Source: Lunularia cruciata (taxonomy: Eukaryota > Streptophyta > Marchantiopsida > Lunulariales > Lunulariaceae). From it: a stretch of DNA of 64,000 nucleotides. The DNA is taken from contig OX419755.1 of NCBI GenBank assembly GCA_948567375.1, positions 50,411,001 to 50,475,000 on the forward strand, in the 5' to 3' direction. This document shows positions 26,060 to 37,894 of the stretch, one piece after another. Numbering within the stretch: the first letter of the stretch is position 1; each line of letters begins with the position of its first letter. The notes under the pieces were generated by a model. That model was not told the DNA's origin. It did not search any database and was given only the letters and a program-made list of their open reading frames with translations. Made by a program: the position numbers and the translations under genes.

Positions 26060-26546
26060 GGCTAGCACAAGAATAATGATAGTAACACATGATACTCCTC
26101 TCCATATCTCCCCATATCTGCAAAACCACAACCCCTCACATCCCAACTCACATAAGAAACAATCTCTCCAAACCCTAAAATCTATAAACTCTCATAACTT
26201 TCAATTTCCATCTTCAAAATTTTCAAATTAAATTCACATGGAACTTAATCATGAAAAAAAGAGAATAAAAATGAAAACTTCCAACCCATCACTCTCAATG
26301 TATAATGATCACTATCAACCCTAAAAAAGCTAAAAATCTTTGTAACTTTCTATTCCATTCTCCATAGTCTTCAATCTAGGTACCAATGGAACCGAAATTG
26401 AAAAATGAAGAGAATTGACTATTCACTCAATTGCTACATGCTAGAGAACACTCAAGAATTATCAAAATTGCCTCACGTCTCTCCCTCTCCTCTCCCGTCT
26501 CCACACTCTCCCGCAGCTCCTCCGTGCCTCCCAGCTCTCCCTCACC

Positions 26547-26590
26547 AATGATGGGGTCTTCCCATCCTTCGTGTTCTCTATGCATTCGCT
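26547..26590 (+). repeat. Inverted LINE-tail block at the 5' end of copy 1
   Basis: TGATGGGGTCTTCCCATCCT continues TCGTGTTCTCTATGCATTCGC, matching the LINE tail but on the opposite strand from copy 1. Copy 1 is therefore bounded by inverted versions of the same 40-odd bp, with CGCG(G/T)TCGCC-like ends outermost. It may be a separate minimal insertion or a genuine terminal feature. Confidence 0.7.
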
Positions 26591-26871
26591 TTATGCATTG
26601 AGTTAAATAAATTGGGGCGGAGCCCCACTACAGTTTAGATGGGAAGATGGGGTCAGCACCAGAGCTATTGTAATCTCCCCTTGCAATGGCGGCATGTGGT
26701 AAAAGCCACTGAACTTGTGCAGACAAGGACAAGAACTATTGAGAAAAGGGCGACCACGTAGAAAACACAAATGGCGGCATGTGGTAAAAGTCACAGCATG
26801 TATATGTGTATGAGGGTGAAGCAAGTATTACTCTGCACGCATAAGGTAGTTTACTTGGCTATTTTGAAAAA
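26591..26871. other. Spacer with tail fragments between LINE copies
   Basis: Contains a GGGGCGGAGCCCC stem-loop at 26614-26626, a minus-oriented fragment of the tail end (GGGCGACCACGTAGAAAACAC at about 26749-26769), and the direct repeat AATGGCGGCATGTGGTAAAA at about 26684-26703 and 26770-26789. The block at 26800-26821 matches the 35-bp repeat seen beyond copy 1. No gene. Confidence 0.5.
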
Positions 26872-28848
26872 TAAGAAAGAGACCACATAGAACACAAGAA
26901 CCCCATCAAACAGAATAAGGAAGAGAAAAAAAAGGTAGAATGGGACTAGGCTTCAATGGGACAAGGCTAGTATCGATATGAGAAATCTGCCCTACCACAT
27001 TTAGGATATCCAAGCTATGCAAATCGTAAGGTCTACAAACTTATGGAGCATCCGAAAAAGCATTACCTAGAGTGATTGCTTTATGGATTGCACAAGCCAA
27101 CACTCTCTATAAAACAATGGACACACGTTGTTTAAAGTATGCTACAAAGTATGAGAGTGAGAGTGGTACCCCCTGGTGTCTACTATGATAAGCTCTCATG
27201 CATTCCTTGACAAATGTGTTGAACTCCATGTACATCATTTCATATAACTCCAAGGCTAGAGGAACAAAGAAGTGACCTTGCTACATACCCCTATACTTGC
27301 AGACCTTGCGTGCTGCTCCTCTACTCGCCGCTCATCCAAGAGGATTAGTAATCACTCCCTCCAAAACTACATCATGCGTAAGATCTATAACCACAACATT
27401 TGCCACTATCACTCGCTCATCTTGGACCAAGTATAAGTTTGCTTTGAAATGTGTCGTCTGCAAAGAATATGAATGTTCCCTACAAGGAAGGTATCCACTC
27501 TCTCATGCATAAAACACCATATCCCTAATGCCATCATGGGTGGCTATCCTCTATCCTCCATAAGGACACCTTGTCATATGGACCCGCTATTGCATCTAGT
27601 GTAGAACCACACTCGCAAGTGAGTAACAAAGATGCAGACTAGTGGACCAAACCTAGGCGGAATCTCATTGCTATAGAGAAAGTGGTTGGTGTGAATCAAA
27701 ATGCCTTAATGCATGGTTGAGCTAGGATCCAAGAGCTTGCACCCTTGCTAGAGAAAAAGTGAAGAAGTGCTCTAATGCCTTGAGGAAAGGATGAGTCAAC
27801 TAAGAGAGAATGTAGCATATGCAGACATTATTGTTCCATTGAGGAACACTACAAACCTCTGGTCCAATTTGATGGTAGTGAAGTAAAGGATGGAAGGTCT
27901 TCTCATGCATGTGGAGATAGACCATCTCTCATATGCCACAATAACACTTGGAAAGAAAAGGATCACTCCTCCACCTCTATCACATATGTCTCCAAATTGG
28001 CCTATCAGCAACTACAAAGTGGGAGAAAAGTAGGGATACCAAGAGAGCACAACTACCCAAAAACACTAGAAGTGCCATCTCTTCCATAGATAATAAGCCT
28101 ACTCCTCTATATGAGATTGGTAGAGATGTTTGTCTATGTGCCAAATCCACCATCACACACTCAAATATCCCTGGTCTGATGATATCACCAAAGACTCTCA
28201 TAATCCTCCTATCAAAAGCTCTCAAACATGACAGGGAAGTCAAGGAAGGGGGAATAATGCAAAGAAGGTCAGTTGGTTGACATGCAATACTAGATGAAAG
28301 TATACCTAATGCCAAATGTGTATCTCCTAGTAGAGGAAGCTCATCCATATGGAGAATATCCTCTACAAGGGTAGTGTCTAAGAAGCATGTGATAAAATCC
28401 TCGGATCCTATTGGCACTCCAAGAATATGTAGTCCATCTATAGATGTGATACACTCCTTTGGAAGCTCAAGGTGGAGAGAAATACCTAAAGAGGACTATG
28501 CTCTACACTTTGAAACCTTGACTCTCAAGCCTACAAGATGTAGCTTGGTAGTCAAGTGATCAAAGGCCTAGCTAATCTGATCTACAGGACCACAATGTGT
28601 GTATCGTTTGTTAACGAGTGAAATTTACAATATAGTATGGCCAAAGTAATAGATAAGAGAGCTATGAAGTAAGCCATGGAAAACAAAGGTCTCCCTCAAG
28701 GATCTCTTTGTCGTGTATCAAATATTGACTCCAAGATGGTGACTCCTTCCTATCACCACCTATGCTTGTAGTAAGTGAAGCAAGAGAGCGATAAAATGAC
28801 CACACAAAGGGAATGAGACTTGCCAAGGATCCATTGGCCTCCCAAAAT
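26872..28848 (-). mobile_element. RLE-type LINE, copy 2: 5'-truncated and decayed
   Basis: Minus-strand sequence is parallel to copy 1 from its 3' tail (GTTTGATGGGGTTC, about 26880-26945) through the endonuclease region, the RT thumb, and into the RT near motif B, where similarity stops at about 28848. The longest frame, 27980-28417, is the equivalent of the copy 1 frame at 23781-24572 (PISYRGVGLLSMEEMA against PISCGGVGLLSIEEMA). Many stops and shifts make it a pseudogene. The loss of the 5' side is the usual LINE truncation. The tail GGGGC stem-loop is degraded. Confidence 0.85.
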
Positions 28849-29710
28849 TAAGGCTTGGGTTAAACCGGGGCTAGGTCCCCTATTGTGCAACCAGTCACAT
28901 GTTGGAAAATAAGCCACGTGAGCAACATGAATGTGGGTAACATCCATGAATTGACACCATCCACATCAGTGCAAAGAAAAAAAAACTAAGTTAGTCAGAA
29001 ATTACTTTTTGTGCAAGGAATTTGGAGCAAGCTAAAAAATTAGAAAGAACTTCATAAGATCTTCACTGAATAAGATTTTTGAAGTGAAAACTCATATTGA
29101 ATGTTACTCAGAGAAGATGGCATGGATAGAGTAAGAATCCAAACTTATCAATCAATGACAATCAAAGTAAAAGCACAAAGAGTGATACTAATATTAATAT
29201 AGCTATCAAATTTCATAAATAGATAATTACAATAACACATGGCTTGTTTTCATCCTTATTGAATCCCTTCAAGAATTTAGAGATGATGTGAATGGCCTTT
29301 AACAACTTATATATTGAACTTACCAAGTCTAGACCAACATAAACTCCATATACTACATTCTTTCAATAAACTCCAATCTTGTATATCAGGTCATAAAAAT
29401 ACATCTCATAATATGTATACACTCATTTGGAACATATGAAATCTTTTATACTAGAATTTGTAAAATTAATCTTTGCATTTGTGGGAACTAATTTTTATCA
29501 ATGTTGTAGATGCATTTGATGAAAAACTTGCATTGGATTGGAGTGTGGTCTATTTAATGGTTTCCTTTTTACTGTATTTTCATGGAATCCAATAAATGAA
29601 TAAATAAATCATTCTTATAAAATTATTAGTCCTATTTCATACATACATTGCATATCATAAGTAGATAAAGATAGATAAATTTAGACAATAAAACTTGAAA
29701 TATTCAAGGA
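28849..29710. other. Gene-free spacer
   Basis: AT-rich, no recognisable coding or repeat signature. A GGGGCTAGGTCCCC near-palindrome at about 28867-28880 loosely recalls the LINE stem-loop, but no tail follows it. Confidence 0.4.
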
Positions 29711-29761
29711 GAATTTTCATATATGGGCCATTTAAAAATTAAATTTGAAAAAATGGGTGGG
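29711..29761. repeat. Left terminal inverted repeat of MULE
   Basis: GAATTTTCATATATGGGCCA continues through AAATTTGAAAAAATGGGTGG. About four fifths of positions agree with the right end, allowing small gaps. Confidence 0.75.
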
Positions 29762-29838
29762 TCACCAATCAAAAAATATCCACCAAGCTAACCCCAACCT
29801 CATGACCCAACACATCACACAATGCATATTTTTATATA

Positions 29839-31850
29839 CTATTCAGGTTGCTCCATGTGACAAGGTGTCTTGGCATAGTGATTGTGTTTGCATTTCTTGC
29901 AAACCACAATGTGCACTTGCTTGAGCCTATCTTCCACTACAATTAACATATCCTCAATGCCTTGAATTTCACCAGCAAAGAGGTGGCACATGCACTTGTG
30001 GCATTGTAGGCATGTCATGCACATCTTGTTGTGAGCATTGAACACAACCTGCCATTGTATTTTGTTGGCTGCATGTTGCTTTGTTGTGGCACTTAACCCA
30101 CATCTGCCATAGGTATATTGGTCTTCCATGCTGACTTTGCCTCTTGATTGTAGCCTTTTTGAGTTTGGCCTGCCGGCCTTTGTAATGTAATGTTAGGTGG
30201 TTTGGACACACCATCAAAGGGAAGGTCATTATATGAAATCTGCATCATTGATGTATCATAAGTGGACTACAAAGCAATCATTAAGTAGGATCATTAAGTA
30301 GCTTGCCATAAAAGATGTTGATGCAAGCTCCATTTTGGCACTTGCACTAGCAACATGCATGCAAAGGAACTAATATTGCAATTGCAGGTTTGGGACTCGA
30401 GATCCATAACATTTTTGCTTTTGTTGGTTGGGTGTAAGACCTCAAAACCAAGAAGCAAGAACTGTACCAGTTGATATTGTTGGCTCTTGCATTTCAATTC
30501 ATTGTAGTGTTGCATCATGGATTCTAAGATAGTTGTATCTACTTGTGTATACAAGCTCTGCCTCCAAAAAATTAGGTCTACAACTTGGGATACCCATATG
30601 CTGTAAAAGTTCAGATATGAACCATTGCGTAGCTTTTCAAGCCAAGAGTTGGTGCTCTCGGCCAAATTGGATGTCATTGTGCCATATTGCAGAATTGGAA
30701 AGCGTGATGTTGCACACTCTATGATGTCACAACCCATCAATTAGTTTGCCACAAGTGGATTTTCCAAGCGGCTGACTTGCATTGCTACTTCATGCTCCCT
30801 TATTGTCAATGCCTTTGCTATCATCCATATCTTCCTTGCGCTTAAACATTGACTTAAATCTTACATTCACATTCTTTTTGATGTGGTATGTATAAATTGA
30901 TTTGTGTGATTCTTGCAGGATAATGCATTGTGCATTATGCAAGCCTTTTTCATGATCATGCATGAGAATGATGCCCGGCTGCCCAACCTCCGGAATTGCA
31001 ATTCTCAATTTCTGAGGGAAAAACACCCATCTTGCTTCATTCTCGATAGGTGCAATGCAAGTGCAAAGTGGAACAATATGTCCTTCACCATCTTGAGTGC
31101 ATGCAAACATTTTCACACCGCTATATCTTGAGCGTAAGTTGTATGCATCCACAATGACCGTTGGATGGTAGTGCCAAAATGGCAATTTCTACAATTGAGG
31201 ACATAGAAATGACCGCTCTACAACACTCTCGACATTTCTCTCAAATGCCCATATTGCTTTTGAGTGAATTCAGAAAAAAAAACCCTCTAGAAGCATGAGG
31301 GAGTGGTCATTTTCCATACCATTATATTCATCTTGCATTGATTTAAAGCGCTCCATGCCATAGAGTAAGTGGCAGTCTACTCGTGCTGAGCACAAACTTT
31401 TGCACGCACATCAGCCGACGTAAAGGATTTGTAGCGCTAGTAGAGGCTTTGCCAAAGCCAACAAAGCTAATATAGAAGTGAGAGGTGCCATGGTGCATTT
31501 TGGCACGAGATTCAATTTACAAAAATATATGAGGCCATCCTTATGTCTGTATGCTGTCACGCTAAAGTCGCAAGCCGGCCCGTATCTTGCCCTTGATGTA
31601 ACCTTGGCAGAGGGGCAGCGAACATCAAGCCTATCCCGTTTGCTGCACTCCACATAAAAGGGAAGCTGCTGCATGCTGCATATCTGGCGAAGTCGGAAGC
31701 TCAATTTATCCATTGTGTTAAATGTTTCAGAAGTGTCAATTGCAATTAGAGACATTGAGATTATGAGTTCTATAGGAGAGATAGAGACAATCGAGCGCAA
31801 TGAAAGGTGAAGCAGGTGGCTATCAACGAAGTTGCACATATTTGCAAATA
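29839..31850 (-). pseudogene. MuDR-type transposase, broken
   Basis: Domains in order on the minus strand. The N-terminal MuDR domain (within 31411-31923) has FYVECSKRDRLDVRCPSA and CDFSVTAYRHKDGLIYFCKL. The MULE catalytic region (30790-31185) has VDAYNLRSRYSGVKMFACTQ, PLCTCIAPIENEARWVFF and MHDHEKGLHNA; the usual C..H before the N-rich motif is Y..H here. Next is TSNLAESTNSWLEKLRNGSY and a SWIM zinc finger (TCNCN...C...H, within 30294-30740). The C-terminal tail has a damaged zinc knuckle (CKKCKHNHYAKTPC, within 29839-30129). Stops and frameshifts lie between the pieces. It would have cut and inserted the element in the nucleus; it is now inactive. Confidence 0.85.
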
Positions 31851-31925
31851 AAACTCTGAAATGAGCCCATTTTTGCAAATAAAATTTGGAATCCGCCCAT
31901 TTTTGCAAATAAAATTTTAACATGG
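31837..31925. repeat. Three 30-bp subterminal tandem repeats of MULE
   Basis: Units 31837-31866, 31867-31896 and 31897-31925 share CATTTTTGCAAATAAAA (first unit CATATTTGCAAATAAAA) followed by a variable part. The third runs into the right terminal inverted repeat. Subterminal arrays are often transposase-binding sites; the left end has only one related unit. Confidence 0.8.
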
Positions 31926-31942
31926 ACTATTTATGAAAATTC
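31892..31942. repeat. Right terminal inverted repeat of MULE
   Basis: The outer end is ...ATGAAAATTC at 31942. Its reverse complement matches the left end for about 50 bp; it overlaps the last subterminal unit. Confidence 0.75.
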
Positions 31943-33700
31943 ACAAATACTTAACTATTCTAAACTATCATAAAAGAACTTTACAAAATGTACTTTACAA
32001 TAAAGTTGAGATATTAAACCTCAATAATACTGTTTTGTCCTCTTTCTTTCTTGGGGTTTATTATTTGTATACAAACATTTCTGATGCAATAGTTTACAAA
32101 TATAGCAATACAGGAAAAAATATAAGCGTTATCCTCGATTGACAAATGTCCGATCTAATGGTTTCTCGTTCATGATATGATGCCTAAGATAAGTTATGAG
32201 AAATATTTGTGGTTTCAAACTCAATCGCTCAACAAGAACCCACGTGGTTCGTTGAGTACGGATGTGCGCAATTACGAACACTCCATTGACATGCTATATT
32301 GCTATTACATGGTTAAGGGAACCTTGGAAGTAAGTTTTCCCCACCAGCTACAGTTTTGCAAAGTAAATCTTCTGACATGTCGTAATAAGTAAAATTACAG
32401 TATGTAATATTACATATTGTAATCTAGTCCAAAATTTCAAATAATTTTATTTTATATAAAAATTCTAAAATTTACACAAAACTATAACACAGTATATATA
32501 TTTCATATTATACTATATCTATAACACAGTATATATATTTAAATGAATCAATATCATTTAATATTAATCAATATTAAATTAAACATAATATATTTAGCTT
32601 AAAAATTAATAGTTAGATGATTACATTATATGTGGGAGATCAAATAATTTAATAAATTAAGTTACACCAAATAAAATTTTATTTTAATTCTAAATAAGAA
32701 ATTATGTAGATAGCAAAATAATAGTATAAAGAATATTCAAAGTCAAGAGATTAAAAAACGAAAATGATCAATTATTCTTGCAAAAAGAGAAACTCCAATA
32801 TTTGCTTCTTTGAAATAGTTTACAAGTAATATAATTATTTCAAAATAAAAACATTTATCTGAAATATTACAATATATAGATATATATATATATATATATA
32901 TGATAAAAATAAAAGTTAATTTAAGTAATTAAAATTATAAAAAAATTAATAAAAAATTAGAATATTCATTCGATTAAATTTTTTGAAACAAATCTATACT
33001 TGGAAAGACAAAATCAAGAAAGCCTTACAAAAATAATTACTAAGAATTGATGAAGATATGTACTTGAATATGATATAGAAGAACAACTCTTGATGATTTG
33101 GAGGTTTCTTTTGAAGAAAAGCATAGATTCAATCCATACCCTTCTTGCTTTCTACCAATTTAGAAAAGAAAAAGTCTAAAAAAAAGAAGCAAGGATAAAA
33201 AGAAAGACATTACAAAAAATTAGAAAATTAAACTCCAATGGCCAAAGATTTCCCAAAGCATTTCTATTTATAGAGATAGGTTAAAGTTGCTTTTTACATA
33301 AATAAGCCCCTACCTTCCAAACAAACTTATTAAATTTCCATTATAAAAGATCAAATCCAAAAGATGAAGTGGAGAAGAAGAATAAAAAAGATGGACTAAA
33401 ATTTAAATAGAAAGTATCCAAATGTTGAAGATTGCTTAAGGAACTATAAATTGTACTTGAGGTATTTATAGAACTACTTTTAGGCAAAGTTAGTTCTTAA
33501 ACTTTGTAGTTTACTAAATTCAATCACTAGTATGAAATATAAAGCCAAAAAACCAAAAGAGTTAAAAAGCTGAAAACACAATACAAAACACATGAAAAGT
33601 GAGCCTGTGCAAGAACCTAGTGCACCTGACCAATCTATAACAAAGTGGTCCGATGTAAACTAATCTCGGTCATATACTTCCCTAACGCTAAAGCCTCAAT
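31943..33700. other. Gene-free AT-rich DNA with TA microsatellite
   Basis: No coding signal. A TA run of about ten units occurs at 32881-32901. Near 32500-32540 the phrase CTATAACACAGTATATATAT is repeated within 50 bp. Confidence 0.45.
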
Positions 33701-33808
33701 CTGTAAGAGTGTTGATAAATCACTACAACTAATATGATATTTGACTCTAATCTACTGTAAGAGTGTTGATAAATCACTACAACTAATATGATATATGACT
33801 CTAATCTA
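33701..33808. repeat. 54-bp tandem duplication, in frame with LINE 3' coding end
   Basis: Units 33701-33754 and 33755-33808 differ at one visible base. 54 is 18 codons. On the minus strand both units encode IRV(I/K)YHISCSDLSTL, directly after the LINE's C-terminal CCHC motif. The near identity means the duplication is young compared with the decay of the LINE. Confidence 0.85.
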
Positions 33809-36110
33809 CTGGTAACAAGGGCACTCAACAAACACATGGTGCTTGTCCTCAACTTTGCTCATAGTACACAATATGCAAATTTGCATGGAGTGCTCTATCT
33901 GCTGCTAACATCCTTTGTTTTACTTCTAGTCTATGAGAACTAGTTCTATACTGAGCAATAACATGTCTAAGTGAAGTAGAAATCCTAGCCAAGAGATAAT
34001 CTTGTTCATAATACGCCAACATAGGATTTACAAACTGCTGATAGAATACCATCTTGGTACCGGGTTGCTGCCATTAGTGAAGTAAGAACTGCTCCTTGAT
34101 TACCTCTTGTAGTGCAATAGGCTCCAATCTCCAATGTTGCTCAGAAACAATCCACCTTGTGGCCCATGCAATCAGATTTGTATACCAACCAATAGATAGA
34201 GTGACACAAAAAGCTTGGTAGGGAAGTCTCTAATGCTCCATGGACCTCACCTTGGTGGCATATGTGCGAGCTAAGAACAAAGCTTCAGCCTCAAGAGGCA
34301 AAAACCCTGTTTCAGCAAGCAACAATACATAAGGAGTTCACCTCACCCCAAGTTCATCACACAAAAACAATTTTTGAACTTTGTCCACCTTTTACCACCA
34401 TGTCTTCTTAGTACCTGAACCCCAAATCTGAGCTCCATAGAGAACCACTGGCTGCACAAGAGATCTGAACAACACCTTCTTCAACTCCCATGTTGTAAGA
34501 TGAGCAAGTCTAGAGTGATTCATGAGTGAATACAAAGCTCTAAACCCTACACTAATTCTCATCTTCACACAAGTAGACAAACTATATTCATGAGAAACTC
34601 AAGGCCCAAGTACTTATAAGAAGAAACCTGCTCCAAGTATTGTCCATCAAAAAAGAAAGGTTTGACACCTTTAGAACCCACTATATTCACCTTGGACTTG
34701 TCAAGGTTCACCTCCATCTTTGTTTGATTGCAAAACAAAAGAAGAGAATCCAATAGGTTCTCTAAAATCTTTGGATTGGTGGAGAGAAGCAATATATCAT
34801 ATGCATAAAAGAGTGCATGTATCATCAAAGAACCAACCTGTACACCAGTGGCTCCAATTTCCATGAGTACCCTCCTTAGGTCATTGATGAAGATTCCAAA
34901 AAGAGATGGAGATAGAGAGCAACCTTGGATCACACCCATTGTGCTAAGGACATCTTGAGGGCTCAAGGATGAAAGTCTCACAACCACTTTCTCATAGAGT
35001 CTAGAGATAGCACCAATCAGATCCGGTGAAACACCAACTTCAATGAGTCTCTCACTTAGAGATTTCCTAAGCACTTTATCAAAGGATTTTCTAAAATCAA
35101 TAAATGCAATGTTAAGAGCTCTCCCAACACCCTTGGATTTCCACCACAAAATATTGAGTACTAATAGATGGTCCAAAGTACTAAAGCCTGATCTGAAACC
35201 AACTTGGCACTTGGCTCTAATTCTACACTTTTCAGCCCAAGTACTCAACCTAGACTCCAAAATTTGACCATACAACTTAGCAAAGATACTACCAACTAGT
35301 ATGGTATGGTAACTGGTGATAACATCTTGCTGGCTAGACTTGTGAATAGGAACTACCTTCTTCAAGCACCATCTATCGGGAAAGCCACACCTAATTACCT
35401 TGTTCAAGAGAGAAGTGAGTACTAGAATCAGATGGCTACCTCCCCATTTCAAAAGTTCAACACAAAGTCAATCAAGGTCTTTGGCTTACCATTGTGCAAC
35501 TTCTTGAGTTGGTACTGGACATTAGCTTCAGAGATGGTGAGAGCAGATCCAACGCCAAGTGCCATGCTTGGAGCATCAAGGAAGAAATACAGATCCTTGA
35601 CATAGATACAAAGCTCCTTCAAGTCCAGAAATGGAGATGGAGATTTGATAGTTATCTTCTCCTAGAAATCCTTGGGATTGCTCCTCAGTTTAGTGCTCAA
35701 CTCAACACCCTTGAGTCTTAGAAATGCCCGCTTCTTGCACTTCACCAACTTTTTATAAGAGACAAAAGCCAAACTTTGTGCAATCTGATCAAGAGACATC
35801 TCTATCACTTTGATCCTTGCCATTTTACAGTCAACATCATACCACCTATTGCAAGGAAGACCAAGTCTCTTCCTATGAAATGCTCTTGGAAACAATGAAG
35901 CTGAGGTAGATTGAAGAAGTCCAATGAATTGATCACTTTGCTGTGGAAAATCAGAACTTAGTTTCCTCACTGCCTTATAGCACAAGAATGTTTCTAAGTA
36001 CCATGCTTGCCTACTTACCCATGAGTCTACTATATACCTCTCAACATATTCCTTTATAAAATTTCCTACATAGTTTCTAGAAGATTTTAGTAACTTATAT
36101 GACAAGATTT
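33755..36110 (-). mobile_element. Second LINE type, 5'-truncated, decayed
   Basis: Non-LTR retrotransposon unrelated in detail to the RLE LINE. The pre-RT linker (35472-36105) reads YKKLVKCKKRAFLRLKGVEL and KLRSNPKDF. The RT follows, then LVQPVVLYGAQIWGSGTKK (34392-34580), a long connection region (including 33849-34052), and a C-terminal CCHC motif CILCTMSKVEDKHHVFVEC (about 33795-33860). The endonuclease domain expected upstream of the linker is absent, which fits 5' truncation at about 36110. Clade is uncertain; the C-terminal zinc motif occurs in several apurinic-endonuclease LINE groups. Confidence 0.8.
34565..35452 (-). pseudogene. LINE reverse transcriptase with altered active site
   Basis: Open for 295 codons, the longest RT frame in the window. 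It contains GSIFAKLYGQILESRLSTWA, CQVGFRSGFSTLDHL, motif A IAFIDFRKSFDKV, motif B VIQGCSLSPSLFGIFINDL and motif C FYAYDILLLS, where the usual YADD is YAYD. Losing one of the two catalytic Asp residues should abolish polymerase activity. The downstream SYKYLGLEF motif is normal. Frame changes at both ends cut it off from the linker and thumb. Confidence 0.9.
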
Positions 36111-37894
36111 CAATAAGTTATTTGAGTATATTACTATAGTTCTACATATAATCTTTCTACAAGTTGATTCTATTGTGTGTTACTATACTCTCACCCACTC
36201 TTATTCCAAAAAGAATGGATGACATCCTTGTCATATGCTTTAGATAGAACTCTATGATTTCATCTTCAGTAATTTGAAGATGATAAAGGCCTCATAGAGC
36301 ATTACTAACAATGTGGAAATGATGAAGCAATTCCTAACGTAGCATAAAAAATAGGTTAACCTTTCAAGAAACTTGTATTCTATATGTTGGATATGAGAAT
36401 AATTAACAATATGCTTAGCAACAATTTAATTAAGTCAACATGTCTCATAATCTTTTATAGTTATTGATTGCAGATAGAGAAACTGAATTTGGTTAAAAAT
36501 AGAGCATATGTTAGAAATGAAAGGTTAATTATTTGGAAACATAAAAGACTGTATGAATACAAACGGAGTAAGGAAGGTCAAGGTAATAAGCAATAGGAGA
36601 AAAAGCCTAAAGAATAGAAAGAGATAAACCTAAACTTGAGCAAGTTTATAAACTTGAGTATCAAGAGGAAAGGAAATTTTATGATTAAAAATCACAACTT
36701 TAACTTTAATCTCAAAAGGAAAGTCATTATGTGTGTAACAATAGATTGATTTTATTTTTATTTTTCTTAAACAAAAAGTAAATTAGCTTTGGCTTCTAGT
36801 CAGGAAGAGGATGAAGTGGATAAAAATGTAGAACTACTAGGAATATTTGAAGGTATAAGAGTAAAAAACTATTTTTATTAAAGAATATTGATCATAATTA
36901 GGAAAAAAGAGAGATAATAAGGTACTTACTTGCTTGGGATTATTAGGAGATGTCTCTATGACTAGAAGGAGATTATTCTTGTTATTATTTGCAAGTCCAA
37001 AATTCATAAATTATGTCTTTTAGTGCACACATTTTTTTATGCAAGTTAATAAATTATCAAAGCATACATTTGAAGGTATAAAAAGTAGGTTCAAGTTCAC
37101 CATATGTTTGAGATGATAAGTAGTAGATATGGCCTATGTTGTGCATGGAATGTTGGGTAATCTTTGCTTAAACTTGCAAATAAAAAGGGAGTGAAAATTC
37201 AAGAGTATCTTTAAGAAAACATGACAAAAAAATCCAATTTATGGTTCACACAAATTGCTCAAGCCATGTTTTGCCATCATCATAAAGATCAAAGATGGTG
37301 GATAAAATTTTCTACTCAATATGATATCAAGAGGTAATGGGTTTCTTGTAATTAAGCCAAACAAAGAGTAGGATCATGTAGATGTAAATTTTATCTTCTT
37401 TAGAGAACAATCAATTATTGATGTATTGGTAAATATATGAAGTATATTCATGATCTTTAGCTGCAAGTCAAGCTAAAATAATTAGAAAAAGATATCTCTT
37501 TGCAATTTTTACTTTTCATTTAACTTTTATTTCCATCTTAGTTTGACTATATATGATGTTAGACTTTAATGTAGAAGCACATGTTGTATGTAACTTAGAC
37601 AAAAAGAGAGAGTGTATTGGAGATCCATAAAACCTTCTAAGTTAACTTTAGAAACTTAATCTCATAAAATTATATTAGTCATTTTAGAGATAATGTCAAG
37701 TATTAGATACTCCAAGCAATTTCTTGTAATTATTTTCTAGGTAAGCATATGTGTCATGCACATATACATTGCTATATAATATACATTATTTTCAACATCA
37801 TATGTTATATAAGAAGTCATATACAAACTCTAAGGTGCCATAATGATCATAAATCAATAATATATTCTATATATTGAGCTAATGTGCATTTGAT
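36111..37894. other. Gene-free AT-rich DNA
   Basis: No domains, no long frame, no clear repeat unit on either strand. Confidence 0.4.

Larger units (their letters stand above)
22736..26590 (-). mobile_element. RLE-type non-LTR retrotransposon, copy 1 (near full length)
   Basis: This is the most complete LINE in the window. In order on the minus strand: an inverted tail-like block at the head (26547-26590), a C/T-asymmetric 5' UTR (about 26060-26530), a C2H2 zinc finger, a pre-RT region, a reverse transcriptase, a CCHC motif, a restriction-like endonuclease domain, and a 3' UTR of stem-loops ending CTACGCGTTCGCC. One protein with RT followed by CCHC and an RLE domain is the layout of the R2/R4/NeSL/Hero/Utopia group of LINEs; which clade I cannot say. 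Frameshifts break the reading frame, so this copy looks inactive. Confidence 0.85.
29711..31942 (-). mobile_element. Mutator-like DNA transposon (MULE), about 2.2 kb
   Basis: A transposase relic is enclosed by matching inverted ends. The left end 29711-29761 and the reverse complement of the right end 31892-31942 align over about 50 bp: both begin GAATTTTCAT and end near AAAAATGGGYGG. The length suits a minimal one-gene MULE. I could not find a convincing 9-11 bp target duplication, so it is either eroded or the exact ends are a few bases off. Confidence 0.8.

Noticed and set aside
29702-31951. 9-11 bp target duplication around the MULE
   Set aside because: Flanks (ATTCAAGGA against ACAAATACT) do not match at any small offset I tried, so none is claimed.
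32881-32901. TA run as a promoter or origin signal
   Set aside because: Plain dinucleotide microsatellite with no associated gene; the same kind of run at 43626-43646 lies inside an LTR.
33701-33808. CRISPR-like or satellite array
   Set aside because: Only two units with no spacers, and the unit is coding sequence of a LINE.
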